A stretch of DNA of 64,000 nucleotides. Source: Aerococcaceae bacterium DSM 111021 (GTDB lineage Bacteria; Bacillota; Bacilli; Lactobacillales; Aerococcaceae). The DNA is taken from NCBI GenBank assembly GCA_020112395.1, contig JACCEK010000002.1, forward strand, positions 1 to 64,000, given 5' to 3'. The first letter of the stretch is position 1; every line of letters starts with the position of its first letter. Of this stretch, positions 49,821-58,872 are shown piece after piece. The notes beneath the pieces were generated by a model. The model ran no database searches. It was not told the origin of the DNA and worked only from the letters and a program-made list of their open reading frames with translations. A program made the position numbers and the translations under genes.

Positions 49821-51140
49821 TTAAATGCTTCCAACAGCAACTTTGTCTAAAACGATATACCCCATAGCAACGGCTTGCTCACGTAATTCATCTCTAAATT
49901 TAGGATGAGCAATATTAATTAATGCTTCAGCACGTTCAAAGACTGTTTTACCTTTTAATTGCGCTGCTCCGTATTCAGTTACCACTGTATCAATATCATT
50001 TTTAGATGTTGTTACAGGTGCGCCTGGGTGTAAGAATGGCACGATTGTTGAGATTGTATCTTTCTTCGCAGTTGAGTAAAGGCAAATAATTCCTTTACCA
50101 GCACTTGTTAAGCGAACGCCTTTCGTGAAGTCAGATTGCCCACCCGTTGAAGAATAGTAAGTATCTTGTACACGTTCAGAGTTACATTGGCCTAAGAAAT
50201 CTACTTGTACTGTAGAATTGATTGCAACTAAGTTATCAATCTCACTAATTGATTTGAAACTATTCGTGACATCACATGGTTGCATGTAGATATCTGGATT
50301 GTGGTCCATGAATTCATACAACCTTTTCGAACCAATCGCAAAGGTTGAGACAGTCTTCCCTTTTAGACTTGGTTTGTATTGATTGCTGATGATATTATTT
50401 TCGTACAATTCTACAGCTTTATCAGGAAGCATCTCAGTATGTAAGCCTAAATCTTTTTTCTCCATTAAGAATTTCATAACAGCGTTTGGCATTGATCCGA
50501 AACCAATTTGAAGTGTTGCTGTATCATCCACCATATCTGCAATAATTTGTCCAATTGCTAAGTCTTTATCACTTAAAGTTGGCTCAGGTAACGTTGTTAG
50601 TTCAACGTTATTCTCGATTAATGCATCCACGTCACTAATGTGAATATGGTTTAAATCACCAAACGTATAAGGCATGTTTTCATTCACTTCTAAGATTATT
50701 TTCTTGGCTTGTTTTAATAATGGTCCTACGTAAGATACACTTGTTCCTAATGAGAAATATCCGTTCTCATCCATCGGCGACACTGTTGCCATAATAACTG
50801 GCGCATCATCACGTTGTAATAACAATGATGGAATATCCGAGAAATGATTTGGTAATAAATCCACTTTATGTGAATTAAAATCTCTACGGTCTGCACCGGA
50901 TAAGAAGATTGAAACTTGTTTCAATTGTTCTTGTGGAAAGTCTAAAGTCGGTGTACTTGGTAACATACGGTACATCGTATTGTTGTTTAATGTCGTTAAT
51001 TGGCTAATTGCGTTATGCAAAGCAGCCGGTTCACCCGGTGTGATTGGATATACAATCGAATCATTGGCTTCAATTAATTTTACTGCTTCAAGGGCAGTTG
51101 TAAGTTTTTCTTTATATAGCGCTGTCATTTTCTCAGTCAT
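49821..51140 (-). CDS. Acetyl-CoA hydrolase/CoA-transferase family protein
   Basis: CoA-transferase of 439 residues, similar to butyrate and 4-hydroxybutyrate CoA-transferases. The catalytic glutamate lies in VVTEYGAAQLKG near residue 390. Other family parts are VYPITPGEPAALHNAI, LQIGFGSMPNAVMKFLME and STGGQSDFTKGVRLTSAGKGI. It would move CoA from acetyl-CoA to an imported acid, activating it without ATP. This suits a cluster that lacks an acyl-CoA synthetase gene. It lies 29 nt downstream of the crotonase gene in the same minus-strand operon. Confidence 0.9.
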   Translation of the reverse strand: MTEKMTALYKEKLTTALEAVKLIEANDSIVYPITPGEPAALHNAISQLTTLNNNTMYRMLPSTPTLDFPQEQLKQVSIFLSGADRRDFNSHKVDLLPNHFSDIPSLLLQRDDAPVIMATVSPMDENGYFSLGTSVSYVGPLLKQAKKIILEVNENMPYTFGDLNHIHISDVDALIENNVELTTLPEPTLSDKDLAIGQIIADMVDDTATLQIGFGSMPNAVMKFLMEKKDLGLHTEMLPDKAVELYENNIISNQYKPSLKGKTVSTFAIGSKRLYEFMDHNPDIYMQPCDVTNSFKSISEIDNLVAINSTVQVDFLGQCNSERVQDTYYSSTGGQSDFTKGVRLTSAGKGIICLYSTAKKDTISTIVPFLHPGAPVTTSKNDIDTVVTEYGAAQLKGKTVFERAEALINIAHPKFRDELREQAVAMGYIVLDKVAVGSI

Positions 51141-51168
51141 TTAATTTGGCTCCTCTTGTTATAATAGA

Positions 51169-51954
51169 TTATTTTCCAGTAAAGTTACTTGGGCGTTTCT
51201 CAATAAAAGCAGTCATTCCTTCAGTTTGGTCTTCCGTTGCAAAGCATAAGCCGAATGTGTCAGCTTCTAGCGTTAAAGCATGATCTAATGGCAATTCTAA
51301 TCCTTTATCGATAACTACTTTCGATTGTTGTACAGCAAATGGTGCATTTTTAAGAATTTGGTTCGCTAATGTTTCTGCCTCTGCCATTAATTCTTCAGGT
51401 GTAACTACTTTGTTTACTAAACCAATTTTTTCTGCTTCGTCTGCCTTAATATTTTTTCCAGTGAAGATTAATTCTTTTGCTTTTGCGACACCAACTAATC
51501 GGCTCAAACGTTGTGTTCCACCAAAGCCAGGTATAATTCCTAAAGAAACTTCTGGTTGACCAATCTTCATAGTTTCTGAAGCAATACGGATATCACACGC
51601 TAGCGCAAGTTCACTTCCACCACCTAATGCAAAGCCATTAACAGCTGCAATAGTTGGTTGTTTTAATTTGCTTAATTTTGAGAATACATGATTACCTAGC
51701 TCTGAGAATGTCATACCTTCGATAGGTGTTTTTTGGCTCATCTCTTTAATATTTGCACCGGCTACAAAGGCTTTCTCTCCAGCTCCAGTAACAATTACAA
51801 CTTGTATGTCAGCGTTGTTTTGAATTTCTGTTAATGCTTCATTCAATTCTTGTAATACTTCACTATCTAAAGCATTTAAGGCCTTTGGTTGGTTGATTGT
51901 TAAGTAACCAATTTTTTCTTTTACTTCAATAATCAATTTGTTATACGTTTTCAT
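51169..51954 (-). CDS. Enoyl-CoA hydratase (crotonase)
   Basis: Hydrates trans-enoyl-CoA to L-3-hydroxyacyl-CoA, 261 residues. The oxyanion hole is in AFVAGANIKEM and GGGSELALAC. The two catalytic glutamates of active hydratases are in GGGSELAL (about residue 114) and GQPEVSLGIIPGFGGTQRL (about 134). Length is normal. It sits between hbd and the CoA-transferase gene and fits the C4 steps (crotonyl-CoA to 3-hydroxybutyryl-CoA). Confidence 0.94.
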   Translation of the reverse strand: MKTYNKLIIEVKEKIGYLTINQPKALNALDSEVLQELNEALTEIQNNADIQVVIVTGAGEKAFVAGANIKEMSQKTPIEGMTFSELGNHVFSKLSKLKQPTIAAVNGFALGGGSELALACDIRIASETMKIGQPEVSLGIIPGFGGTQRLSRLVGVAKAKELIFTGKNIKADEAEKIGLVNKVVTPEELMAEAETLANQILKNAPFAVQQSKVVIDKGLELPLDHALTLEADTFGLCFATEDQTEGMTAFIEKRPSNFTGK

Positions 51955-51996
51955 TTTTTTGCTCCTTTTATATAAAGACTAAATAATCCCGGGGGA

Positions 51997-52851
51997 TTAT
52001 TTAGAATAGTCGAAGAATCCTTTACCTGTTTTACGGCCTAATAATCCCGCTTCAACATGTTTAACTAATAGAGGTGCTGGGCGATATTTCGAATCTTTAA
52101 AGCCTTCGTATAGCACTTCCATGATTGATAAGGTAACGTCTAAACCAATTAGATCCGCTAATGCTAATGGACCGATTGGATGATTTGCTCCAGCTTTCAT
52201 CGCTTCGTCAATCTCATCAGCAGATGAGATACCTTCACTTAAAACAAAGATTGCTTCGTTAATCATTGGGATTAAGATGCGGTTAACCACAAATCCTGGT
52301 GAATCTTTCACTTCCACAATTGTTTTGTTTAATGTTTCTCCAACCGTTCTAATTGCTTCAACTGTGTCATTATCAGTCGTTAAACCAATGTTAATTTCTA
52401 ATAATTTCATTACTGGTACTGGATTAAAGAAGTGCATTCCAACGACTTTGTTTGGACGCTTCGTTACTGCTGCAATCTCAGTAATTGATAATGATGACGT
52501 ATTTGTCGCTAAGATAGTCTCTTCTGGTGAAATTTCATCTAACTGTCTGAAGATATCTAATTTTAAATCACGACGTTCAGTTGCTGCTTCAACCACTAAT
52601 TCAACTTGTTTAGCATGTCCGTAATCAGTAGATGGTATAATATTTGCCATTGCCTCGTCTACTTTTTCTTGGGTTAAACGTCCTTTATCAACTTGGCGTT
52701 GTAATTGTTTTTGAATTTTTTCGATTCCACGATTAACAAATTCTTCTTTGATATCGTTTAGGAATACTTTATAGCCAGCTTGAGCTAATACTTGAGCGAT
52801 TCCGCTACCCATTTGGCCGGATCCAATTACCATAACTTGTTTAATATTCAT
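51997..52851 (-). CDS. hbd: 3-hydroxybutyryl-CoA dehydrogenase
   Basis: NAD(P)-dependent oxidation of L-3-hydroxyacyl-CoA to 3-ketoacyl-CoA, 284 residues, single-domain type as in clostridial Hbd. The NAD motif [18 protein letters not shown] is at residues 10-27. The catalytic [14 protein letters not shown] is near 139, and the C-terminal [23 protein letters not shown] is typical. ATG 52851 is preferred to the ATG three bases earlier because of spacing from AGGAGAG. It lies 15-18 nt after the acyl-CoA dehydrogenase gene. Confidence 0.94.
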   Translation of the reverse strand: MNIKQVMVIGSGQMGSGIAQVLAQAGYKVFLNDIKEEFVNRGIEKIQKQLQRQVDKGRLTQEKVDEAMANIIPSTDYGHAKQVELVVEAATERRDLKLDIFRQLDEISPEETILATNTSSLSITEIAAVTKRPNKVVGMHFFNPVPVMKLLEINIGLTTDNDTVEAIRTVGETLNKTIVEVKDSPGFVVNRILIPMINEAIFVLSEGISSADEIDEAMKAGANHPIGPLALADLIGLDVTLSIMEVLYEGFKDSKYRPAPLLVKHVEAGLLGRKTGKGFFDYSK

Positions 52852-52869
52852 CATGTCACTCTCCTATAT

Positions 52870-53985
52870 TTATTTCGATAACCATGGTTGGGCGATTATT
52901 TTCTTTTGTGAATCGGATGAGCCACCATAAATTGCAGTTATCTTCGCATCCCTTACATATCGTTCTATATCATTATTTCTCATATACCCGTAGCCACCTG
53001 TAACTTGTATAACGGCATCTGTTGTCTCTATCGCAACATTTGACGCCATTAGTTTAGCCATTGCTACTTTTCTAGTATTATCTGAGGCAGTTTCAACCAC
53101 TTGTTTAATGAACGCTTCTGTTGCTTGGATTAATGTTTCTAACTCAGCTAAACGCAATTGAGTCATTTCAAGATCAATCAATCGTTTACCAAATTGACGT
53201 TCAAAACCAGTGAAAACTAAGCCTTTCTCCATTGATCCTTGAGCAATACCAAGTGCTTGGGCTGAAACCGCGAGTTTCATTTTGTTCATCAGATTTTCAT
53301 TCTGTTCACTACCGGCTAAAATGCCGCCAAGCACACTATCTTTTGCAACATGAACGTCGTTCAATGTCACACTTGATACTGGTAAAGCTTTCATGCCCAT
53401 TTTTTCCATCGGTTTATCAACATCAACACCTGGTGTGTTGATGTCTACAAGAAATAAACCGTGGCATACTTCTCCGCTCATCTTGACAGCTTTAGCTGCG
53501 ACGATGAGTAATGAAGCAACGCTCGCATTAGATACATTGGCTTTTGTTCCATTAATTGTCCATCCGTTTTCAGTCTCAATTGCTTCCGTCATCATTAGAT
53601 CCGGATTCCCACAACCATCTAGTTCAGAATATGCATAACCAACAAGAATCTTGCCAGTTAACATATCTTCAAGATAGTGCTCTTTTTGAGCCAGTGTGCC
53701 AAAACGGTATAATGGCCAAACTCCATATGCACCTTGTGTCAGTAGAATGCTTCCTAGTGCTGCGAACTGTTTTGATACAATTTGAATTATTTTAAGAAAG
53801 GTGTAAAAGTCTTTTGTCTCTGAATCTTCAGAAAGTAAGAGTCGAAAAATATCATCTTTAAAGAAAGATTCCACATACTCAGTTGGAAATTCTTCTGTTG
53901 CATCATAATGTTTACTGACTTGAGCTAACTCTTTGTTAGTGTAATGTGTTATTTTTTCTAATAAATTGTGAGTCATTTCCGACAT
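52870..53985 (-). CDS. Acyl-CoA dehydrogenase-family protein without the usual catalytic glutamate
   Basis: Flavoprotein of 371 residues with the acyl-CoA dehydrogenase fold. The FAD and acyl regions are YAYSELDGCGNPDLMMTEAI with NGWTINGTKANVSNAS, RQFGKRLIDLEMTQLRLAEL and QVTGGYGYMRNNDIERYVRD. The place of the general base in most members (YEGT) reads IYGGSSDSQ. The alternative glutamate of long-chain and isovaleryl enzymes, before LL-type residues in helix G, aligns without gaps to Met (NKMKLAVS). No base is therefore evident. It may act on an unusual substrate, be a structural partner, or be inactive. It lies between the thiolase and hbd genes. Confidence 0.85.
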   Translation of the reverse strand: MSEMTHNLLEKITHYTNKELAQVSKHYDATEEFPTEYVESFFKDDIFRLLLSEDSETKDFYTFLKIIQIVSKQFAALGSILLTQGAYGVWPLYRFGTLAQKEHYLEDMLTGKILVGYAYSELDGCGNPDLMMTEAIETENGWTINGTKANVSNASVASLLIVAAKAVKMSGEVCHGLFLVDINTPGVDVDKPMEKMGMKALPVSSVTLNDVHVAKDSVLGGILAGSEQNENLMNKMKLAVSAQALGIAQGSMEKGLVFTGFERQFGKRLIDLEMTQLRLAELETLIQATEAFIKQVVETASDNTRKVAMAKLMASNVAIETTDAVIQVTGGYGYMRNNDIERYVRDAKITAIYGGSSDSQKKIIAQPWLSK

Positions 53986-54002
53986 AATACAATCTCCTTT
54001 TT

Positions 54003-55184
54003 TTATGGACGTTTAACGATTAGTGCAATACCTTGTCCGCCACCAATACATAATGTAGCTAGACCTGTTTTAGAATCGCGTTTAACCATTTCGTGCAGTA
54101 ATGTGACTGTGATACGTGCGCCACTTGCTCCAATTGGATGTCCTAAAGCAATTGACCCACCGTTAACATTGACGATATCTGTATCTAGTTCTAATTCTTT
54201 AATCACGCTTAAAGCCTGTGCTGCAAAGGCCTCATTCGCTTCAATTAATTCAATCTCATCTAAGTTCATGTTTGCTTTAGCTAATACACGGCGTGTTGCT
54301 GGAATGGGTCCAGTTCCCATGATTTTAGGATCAACCCCACCACTTGCATGTGCAACGATTGTTGCTAAAGGTGTTAAGCCAAGTTGTTCTGCTTTTTCCT
54401 TAGACATTAAGATAAGAATAGCAGCGCCATCATTAATACCTGATGAATTACCTGCTGTGACAGTTCCATCCTTCGCGAAAGCTGGACGTAGTTTACCTAA
54501 TGAATCCATTGTTGAACCGAAACGTGGGAATTCATCTGTATCCACGATAACTGGCTCACCTCTTCGTTGAGGTACAGCAATTGGAACGATTTCGTCTACG
54601 AAACGTCCGGCTTTAATCGCATCTTCAGCACGATTTTGGCTCGCTAAAGCTAATTCGTCTTCCATCTCACGTGTTAATTCATATTTGTCAGCAACATTTT
54701 CTGCTGTTACTCCCATATGAATATCGTCAAAAGCATCAACTAAACCGTCTTTTAGGACAGTATCAACGATTTGTCCGTCGCCCATACGTTTACCCCAACG
54801 TTGGTCGTTTAGTACATATGGAGCTTGGCTCATACTTTCAGTTCCACCAGCAATAACAACTTCATTGTCTCCAGCGATAATGGATTGCGCTGCTAAAGCC
54901 ACTGTTTTAAGTCCAGATCCACATACTTTATTCACTGTGAATGCCGGTACTTCTTTGGGAATACCTGATTTAATTGCAACTTGTCTCGCAACGTTTTGCC
55001 CAAGCCCCGCACTTAATACGTTCCCTAAGATGACTTCGTTAATTTCTTTAGGGTCTAAATTGATTGATTCGATACTTTCTTTTACAACAGCTGTTGCTAA
55101 GTCAACGGCAGTCACATTCTTGAATACGCCACCAAAACTTCCGATGGGTGATCTACGTGCTGATACAATTACTACTTCTGTCAA
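54003..55184 (-). CDS. Acetyl-CoA acetyltransferase (thiolase)
   Basis: Cleaves acetoacetyl-CoA (or joins two acetyl-CoA), 393 residues. TTG 55184, 7 nt after GGAGGA, is chosen. The longer frame to 55217 lacks a site, and [18 protein letters not shown] is the usual thiolase start. Catalytic residues: Cys in [12 protein letters not shown] (about residue 88), His in [17 protein letters not shown] (about 350) and Cys in LCIGGGQG (about 380). It is the first gene of the minus-strand acyl-CoA operon, with a cre site 38 bp upstream, so CcpA probably represses the operon on sugar. Confidence 0.95.
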   Translation of the reverse strand: MTEVVIVSARRSPIGSFGGVFKNVTAVDLATAVVKESIESINLDPKEINEVILGNVLSAGLGQNVARQVAIKSGIPKEVPAFTVNKVCGSGLKTVALAAQSIIAGDNEVVIAGGTESMSQAPYVLNDQRWGKRMGDGQIVDTVLKDGLVDAFDDIHMGVTAENVADKYELTREMEDELALASQNRAEDAIKAGRFVDEIVPIAVPQRRGEPVIVDTDEFPRFGSTMDSLGKLRPAFAKDGTVTAGNSSGINDGAAILILMSKEKAEQLGLTPLATIVAHASGGVDPKIMGTGPIPATRRVLAKANMNLDEIELIEANEAFAAQALSVIKELELDTDIVNVNGGSIALGHPIGASGARITVTLLHEMVKRDSKTGLATLCIGGGQGIALIVKRP

Positions 55185-55221
55185 TTTACTTCCTCCATTT
55201 ATGTGTGTCTTCGTCAATTTT

Positions 55222-55235
55222 TTTAAGCGTTTACA
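55222..55235. promoter_or_regulatory. cre (CcpA) site upstream of the thiolase operon
   Basis: TTTAAGCGTTTACA matches 13 of 14 positions of TGWAANCGNTNWCA. It lies 38 bp before the start codon, where bound CcpA would block transcription. Confidence 0.65.
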
Positions 55236-55387
55236 AAAATTATTCTATTACTCAACCGCTCAAATATCTAACACACTAAAATTAACGTTCCTATAAGCTG
55301 AACTTATACTCAAACGAATCAATGTTTTGGACGACATTTTTTATCACACTTTCACTATTTTGCTTATATATAAAATAAATATATAAC

Positions 55388-55413
55388 AAAAAAACACCTG
55401 AAATTTTCAGGTG
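55388..55413 (-). terminator. Terminator behind the LysR gene
   Basis: CACCTGAAA (55395-55403) pairs with TTTCAGGTG (55405-55413), followed on the minus strand by T7. Between it and the LysR stop lies a GAGATTA/TAATCTC hairpin (55438-55458) and nothing else recognisable. The thiolase promoter must lie between this terminator and 55184. Confidence 0.82.
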
Positions 55414-55527
55414 CTTTCATAAATTATTTATAATATTGAGATTAGAGTTGTAATCTCTGTCTTGATTATCCAACGACGATCATTTTCGTTTGCACAACCA
55501 TTTAAACCTGTTTGTTAAGAAGCTTCT

Positions 55528-56439
55528 TTAATTAGCAATAGGCTGATAAAAGAAGTCAAGAATATTTTCTAATAAGATATCTTCGACGTCACTGTAAGTT
55601 TTTTTCATTGGACGACACAATAATATATTGAACGGAACAAATTCACGAAAATGCTTTATAGCAAAATCAGCTGTATTCAAAAAGCGATCTACTGGTTTTG
55701 GAAGGATTGTTACAATATCATTATCGCGCGTCGCTTCAATTAGATAATCCCATGAGGCAGACGAAAAGATAATTTCATTTATTAAGTTTGTTTCTTTTAA
55801 TTTGTTCTTAATTAGAAAATGCGTCGTAAATGTTTCATTAAATGTCGCTAAAGTGTAGGGTTGAATTTGAGACCACTCTAACATATCTTCTTGAGCTAGT
55901 TCATGTTTTGCATCCATAAACGCTGTCATTTCATTTATATCAATAACATGTTGTTCGAAGCCTTTTAAATCTAAGTTAGTTGGTTCAATTAAAAAAGCAT
56001 AATCTAAATCATTATTAATTAGCATATGTCTTAGATCATTGCAGCCACCTTCTGTGACTTCAATACGAATATCTGGATGTTCTAATGTAAACTTCGGTAA
56101 ATAAGAGGCTAAATAAACACGTAATATTAATGAAGGAACTCCTAAACGGATAGTACCTTTTTGTTTAGATGCTTCTCTTCGAACAACTTCTTCCATTTCT
56201 GCACTCTTTTGTGTAATTTCTTCTGCGTAACGATAAATTTTCAAACCACTATCTGTTAGACCGTCTAAACGTCCATTCTTTCTTTTAAATAATTCTACTT
56301 CTTCTTCTTTTTCAAAATTGCTAATGAATTGGCTCAATGCCGATTGGCTAATATGTATTTTTTTTGCTGCTAATGATAAATTGCAACCACATTCGACAAT
56401 ATTGATGAAATAATTCATTTGATTTATATCCATTCTCAT
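55528..56439 (-). CDS. LysR family transcriptional regulator
   Basis: Regulator of 303 residues. The N-terminal winged helix-turn-helix contains MNYFINIVECGCNLSLAAKKIHISQSALSQFISNFEKE (split motif, residues 7-44). The C-terminal effector domain (about 95-300) is of the usual two-lobe form, with IRLGVPSLILRVYLASYLPKF. It lies between the two arms of the acyl-CoA cluster and is divergent from the 56645 dehydrogenase, with cre sites in the gap, so it very probably regulates this cluster. The inducer is perhaps an acyl-CoA or the imported acid (inference). No ribosome site of note. Confidence 0.9.
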   Translation of the reverse strand: MRMDINQMNYFINIVECGCNLSLAAKKIHISQSALSQFISNFEKEEEVELFKRKNGRLDGLTDSGLKIYRYAEEITQKSAEMEEVVRREASKQKGTIRLGVPSLILRVYLASYLPKFTLEHPDIRIEVTEGGCNDLRHMLINNDLDYAFLIEPTNLDLKGFEQHVIDINEMTAFMDAKHELAQEDMLEWSQIQPYTLATFNETFTTHFLIKNKLKETNLINEIIFSSASWDYLIEATRDNDIVTILPKPVDRFLNTADFAIKHFREFVPFNILLCRPMKKTYSDVEDILLENILDFFYQPIAN

Positions 56440-56498
56440 AACTGGTTTTTATCTCCTTTATTCCTTATGCCGTATAGCTTACATCTTTTACCATCAAT

Positions 56499-56512
56499 TG
56501 TAAACGCTTATT
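56499..56512. promoter_or_regulatory. cre-like site in the LysR/acyl-CoA dehydrogenase divergent region
   Basis: TGTAAACGCTTATT matches 12 of 14 positions of the cre consensus; it is the weaker of two sites in this 205-bp region. Confidence 0.45.
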
Positions 56513-56595
56513 CGGTTATAATTCATAAGCTCAGCTAATAGTATGTTTAATTATTAGTAATTAGTAATTCAAATCAAATGGTTATATTATTTACT

Positions 56596-56609
56596 TGTAA
56601 GCGTTTATA
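56596..56609. promoter_or_regulatory. cre site upstream of the 56645 dehydrogenase
   Basis: TGTAAGCGTTTATA matches 13 of 14 positions and sits within TTGTAAGCGTTTATACAA, 36 bp before the start codon. This fits CcpA repression of the plus-strand arm. Confidence 0.68.
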
Positions 56610-56644
56610 CAAACAAATATTTTAATTTTAAAGGAGCACTATCA

Positions 56645-57850
56645 ATGACTACAAAAGCAGAAATTGTTAAAGAATTATATCCAGAAGACTTATTCGGTTA
56701 TGCAGAGCAATTAACGGATGGAGAAGTGGAAGTATTACAAGCCGTACGTGAAGCTTTAGAAACTCACATTCGCCCTGTTATCAATGAATACTGGGAAAAA
56801 GCTGATTTCCCATTTGCTGAATTCAAAAAAGTAAGTGACGTCGGTATGATGAATAGCCCTAAATTATATGTTGGTCGTGAAGGTAAACGTAAACCTAGCG
56901 AATTATATACTGCCTTCTTATATTTAGAGTTAGCACGTTTCGATGCATCTATCGCTACTTTCTACACGGTTCACGGTGGTTTATGTTACAATACTATTCT
57001 TTTAGGTGGAGACGAACGTCAAATTGAAGAATTCGCACCTAAATTAGCTTCATTCGAATGGCAAGGTTGTTTCGGTTTAACTGAACCAGATCACGGATCA
57101 GATATCGCTGGTGGATTAGCTACAACTGCTCGTCGCGAAGGTGATAAATGGATTCTCAACGGAGAAAAACGTTGGATCGGTGGTGCAGATACTGCTGACG
57201 TTATTCCAATCTTTGCTCGTGATATTGAAGACAATCGCATCAAATGTTTCATCGTTCGCAAAGGTGCTGAAGGGTACAATGCTGATCCAATTCCTCACAA
57301 AGGTTCTCTACGTGCCATTCGTAACGGACACATTACATTAAATGATGTTGTTGTCCCTGAAGAAGACCGCTTAGCTAACATTAATGGTTTTGGTGACATT
57401 GCTAAGATTTTAATATTCACTCGTGCAGATGTTTCTCATATCGCTATGGGTGTAACTGCTGGTGCATTTATCTCAGCATTAAACTACGTTAAAGAACGTG
57501 ACCAATTCGGAAGAAAATTAGGTGGATTCCAATTAGTTCAAGAGAAACTTTCTCGTATGCAAGCTAACGTTGTCGCTAACTTAGCTTACTCTGTTCGTTT
57601 AGCTGAATTACAAGAAAATGAGCGTCCATTAATGTTAAATTCTTCATTAGCTAAAATGCATAACTCATTAACAATGCGTGAAACAGTAGCTTTAGCTCGT
57701 GAAGTATGTGGTGGTAACGGTATTACTTTAGAATCAGATGTAATGCGCTTCTTTGCAGATGCAGAAGCTATTTATACATATGAAGGTACACACGAAGTTA
57801 ACGCATTAATCGTTGGTCGTGAGTTAACTGGAATCGGTGCATTTACTTAA
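56645..57850 (+). CDS. Acyl-CoA dehydrogenase, similar to glutaryl-CoA dehydrogenase and short-chain acyl-CoA oxidase (ACX4)
   Basis: Flavoprotein of 401 residues. The catalytic glutamate is present in IYTYEGTHEVNALIVGRELTG (split motif near residue 380). Other hallmarks are GCFGLTEPDHGSDIAGGLAT, WILNGEKRWIGGADTADV and RDQFGRKLGGFQLVQEKLS. The chain follows plant peroxisomal ACX4 and glutaryl-CoA dehydrogenase more closely than ordinary short-chain dehydrogenases. The arginine used for glutaryl decarboxylation is not evident (RFDASIATFYTVHGG). Because no etfAB genes are near, direct use of O2 is conceivable. ATG 56645 behind AAAGGAG; cre site upstream; codon use suggests strong expression. 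Confidence 0.88.
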   Translation: MTTKAEIVKELYPEDLFGYAEQLTDGEVEVLQAVREALETHIRPVINEYWEKADFPFAEFKKVSDVGMMNSPKLYVGREGKRKPSELYTAFLYLELARFDASIATFYTVHGGLCYNTILLGGDERQIEEFAPKLASFEWQGCFGLTEPDHGSDIAGGLATTARREGDKWILNGEKRWIGGADTADVIPIFARDIEDNRIKCFIVRKGAEGYNADPIPHKGSLRAIRNGHITLNDVVVPEEDRLANINGFGDIAKILIFTRADVSHIAMGVTAGAFISALNYVKERDQFGRKLGGFQLVQEKLSRMQANVVANLAYSVRLAELQENERPLMLNSSLAKMHNSLTMRETVALAREVCGGNGITLESDVMRFFADAEAIYTYEGTHEVNALIVGRELTGIGAFT

Positions 57851-57884
57851 AAAGAATAAAATGAAGGTTTAAAAGAGGGTTTAG

Positions 57885-58343
57885 ATGAATAAAAAAGTAT
57901 ATCGATTAGATGAATTAAATGTTGGGGATACTATCGACAACGGTTCATATCAAGTAACTAAAGATGAAATTATTGATTTTGCTCAGAAATTTGATCCACA
58001 GTTCTACCATTGTGATGAGGATACTGCTAAGAATTATCAATTCGGTGGTTTAATTGCAAGTGGATGGCATACGGCTTCAATAGCTATGGGCCTTGTTGTT
58101 CGCACGTTCAATATTCAACATGGTATGATTGGTGCAATGGTTAATGTAACATGGCCTGCGCCAACTCGTCCGGGTGATATTCTCAATGTGAAAACTGAAA
58201 TACTAAACATTAAACCCTCTAAATCAAAACCTTACCAAGCCATTGTCAGTGTTGATTGGCACGCGACTAATCAAAATGGTGATATACTCTTAAAAACAAG
58301 CGCAACAATTGTTATGTTCTATGAGAATCCTACAACTTATTAA
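57885..58343 (+). CDS. MaoC-type (hot-dog fold) acyl-CoA hydratase
   Basis: Hydratase of 152 residues; many relatives are R-specific enoyl-CoA hydratases. The catalytic Asp and His are in FDPQFYHCDED (about residues 35-45), followed by FGGLIASGWHTASIAMGL. It lies 34 nt after the acyl-CoA dehydrogenase gene in the same plus-strand unit. Since the minus-strand arm already has an S-type crotonase, this enzyme could interconvert the D-3-hydroxy form, which would fit use of D-3-hydroxybutyrate. That is inference. A perfect 23-bp terminator follows. Confidence 0.88.
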   Translation: MNKKVYRLDELNVGDTIDNGSYQVTKDEIIDFAQKFDPQFYHCDEDTAKNYQFGGLIASGWHTASIAMGLVVRTFNIQHGMIGAMVNVTWPAPTRPGDILNVKTEILNIKPSKSKPYQAIVSVDWHATNQNGDILLKTSATIVMFYENPTTY

Positions 58344-58396
58344 CAACAAAAAAATTACTAGAAGACTTCTTTGCTTCTAGTAATTTTTTTGTTGTT
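58342..58396. terminator. Bidirectional terminator
   Basis: A 23-bp perfect inverted repeat (58342-58364 with 58374-58396) with T7 and A7 inside the arms. It serves the MaoC gene and the convergent GNAT gene. Confidence 0.9.
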
Positions 58397-58397
58397 T

Positions 58398-58832
58398 TTA
58401 ATAATTTGGTAGACGTTTGTACAATGAATATTTTGTCACTCCGCGTCTAGGGTAATCTTTCATCTCACCTGATAATGAATAACCTAGCTTCTTATAAAAG
58501 TCGAGCGCTTGATAACTTAAGGTCGATAAAGATACTGTATGGACACCCATTGACTCCACTAATTGTTCCATTTCTTTAAGTAATCCAGAGCCAATCTGAT
58601 GACCTCGGTAAGCTTCTTTAACTGCCAAGGCATTGATATGAACTGTCTCATATTGCTTTTTAAAGGCTATCCCTCCAACAAAGTCTAATTCATCGAAAGC
58701 TTGAACCGCATAAAGGTGCGAGTCTAAGTCCTTCAGTTCCGGATATGTCTCTAACGTATGAGCATCGATTAATGCATCAATACGTTCAAGGGATTCTTGT
58801 GCTCTTTCTGATTGAATATATCTAACCGTCAT
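58398..58832 (-). CDS. GNAT family N-acetyltransferase
   Basis: Acetyl-CoA-dependent acyltransferase of 144 residues. The fold is marked by VHINALAVKEAYRGHQIGSGLLKEME (split motif, about residues 65-90), which contains the acetyl-CoA pyrophosphate loop, and by ALDFYKKLGYSLSGE near the end. ATG 58832, 9 nt after AAAGGA, is preferred to ATG 58841. The substrate cannot be told from sequence. It may be the last gene of the run starting at 61195, but a 40-nt gap separates it from the M20 gene. Confidence 0.85.
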   Translation of the reverse strand: MTVRYIQSERAQESLERIDALIDAHTLETYPELKDLDSHLYAVQAFDELDFVGGIAFKKQYETVHINALAVKEAYRGHQIGSGLLKEMEQLVESMGVHTVSLSTLSYQALDFYKKLGYSLSGEMKDYPRRGVTKYSLYKRLPNY

Positions 58833-58872
58833 TGAATTCATTCCTTTATTTTAAATATTGTGCACAGCTTTT

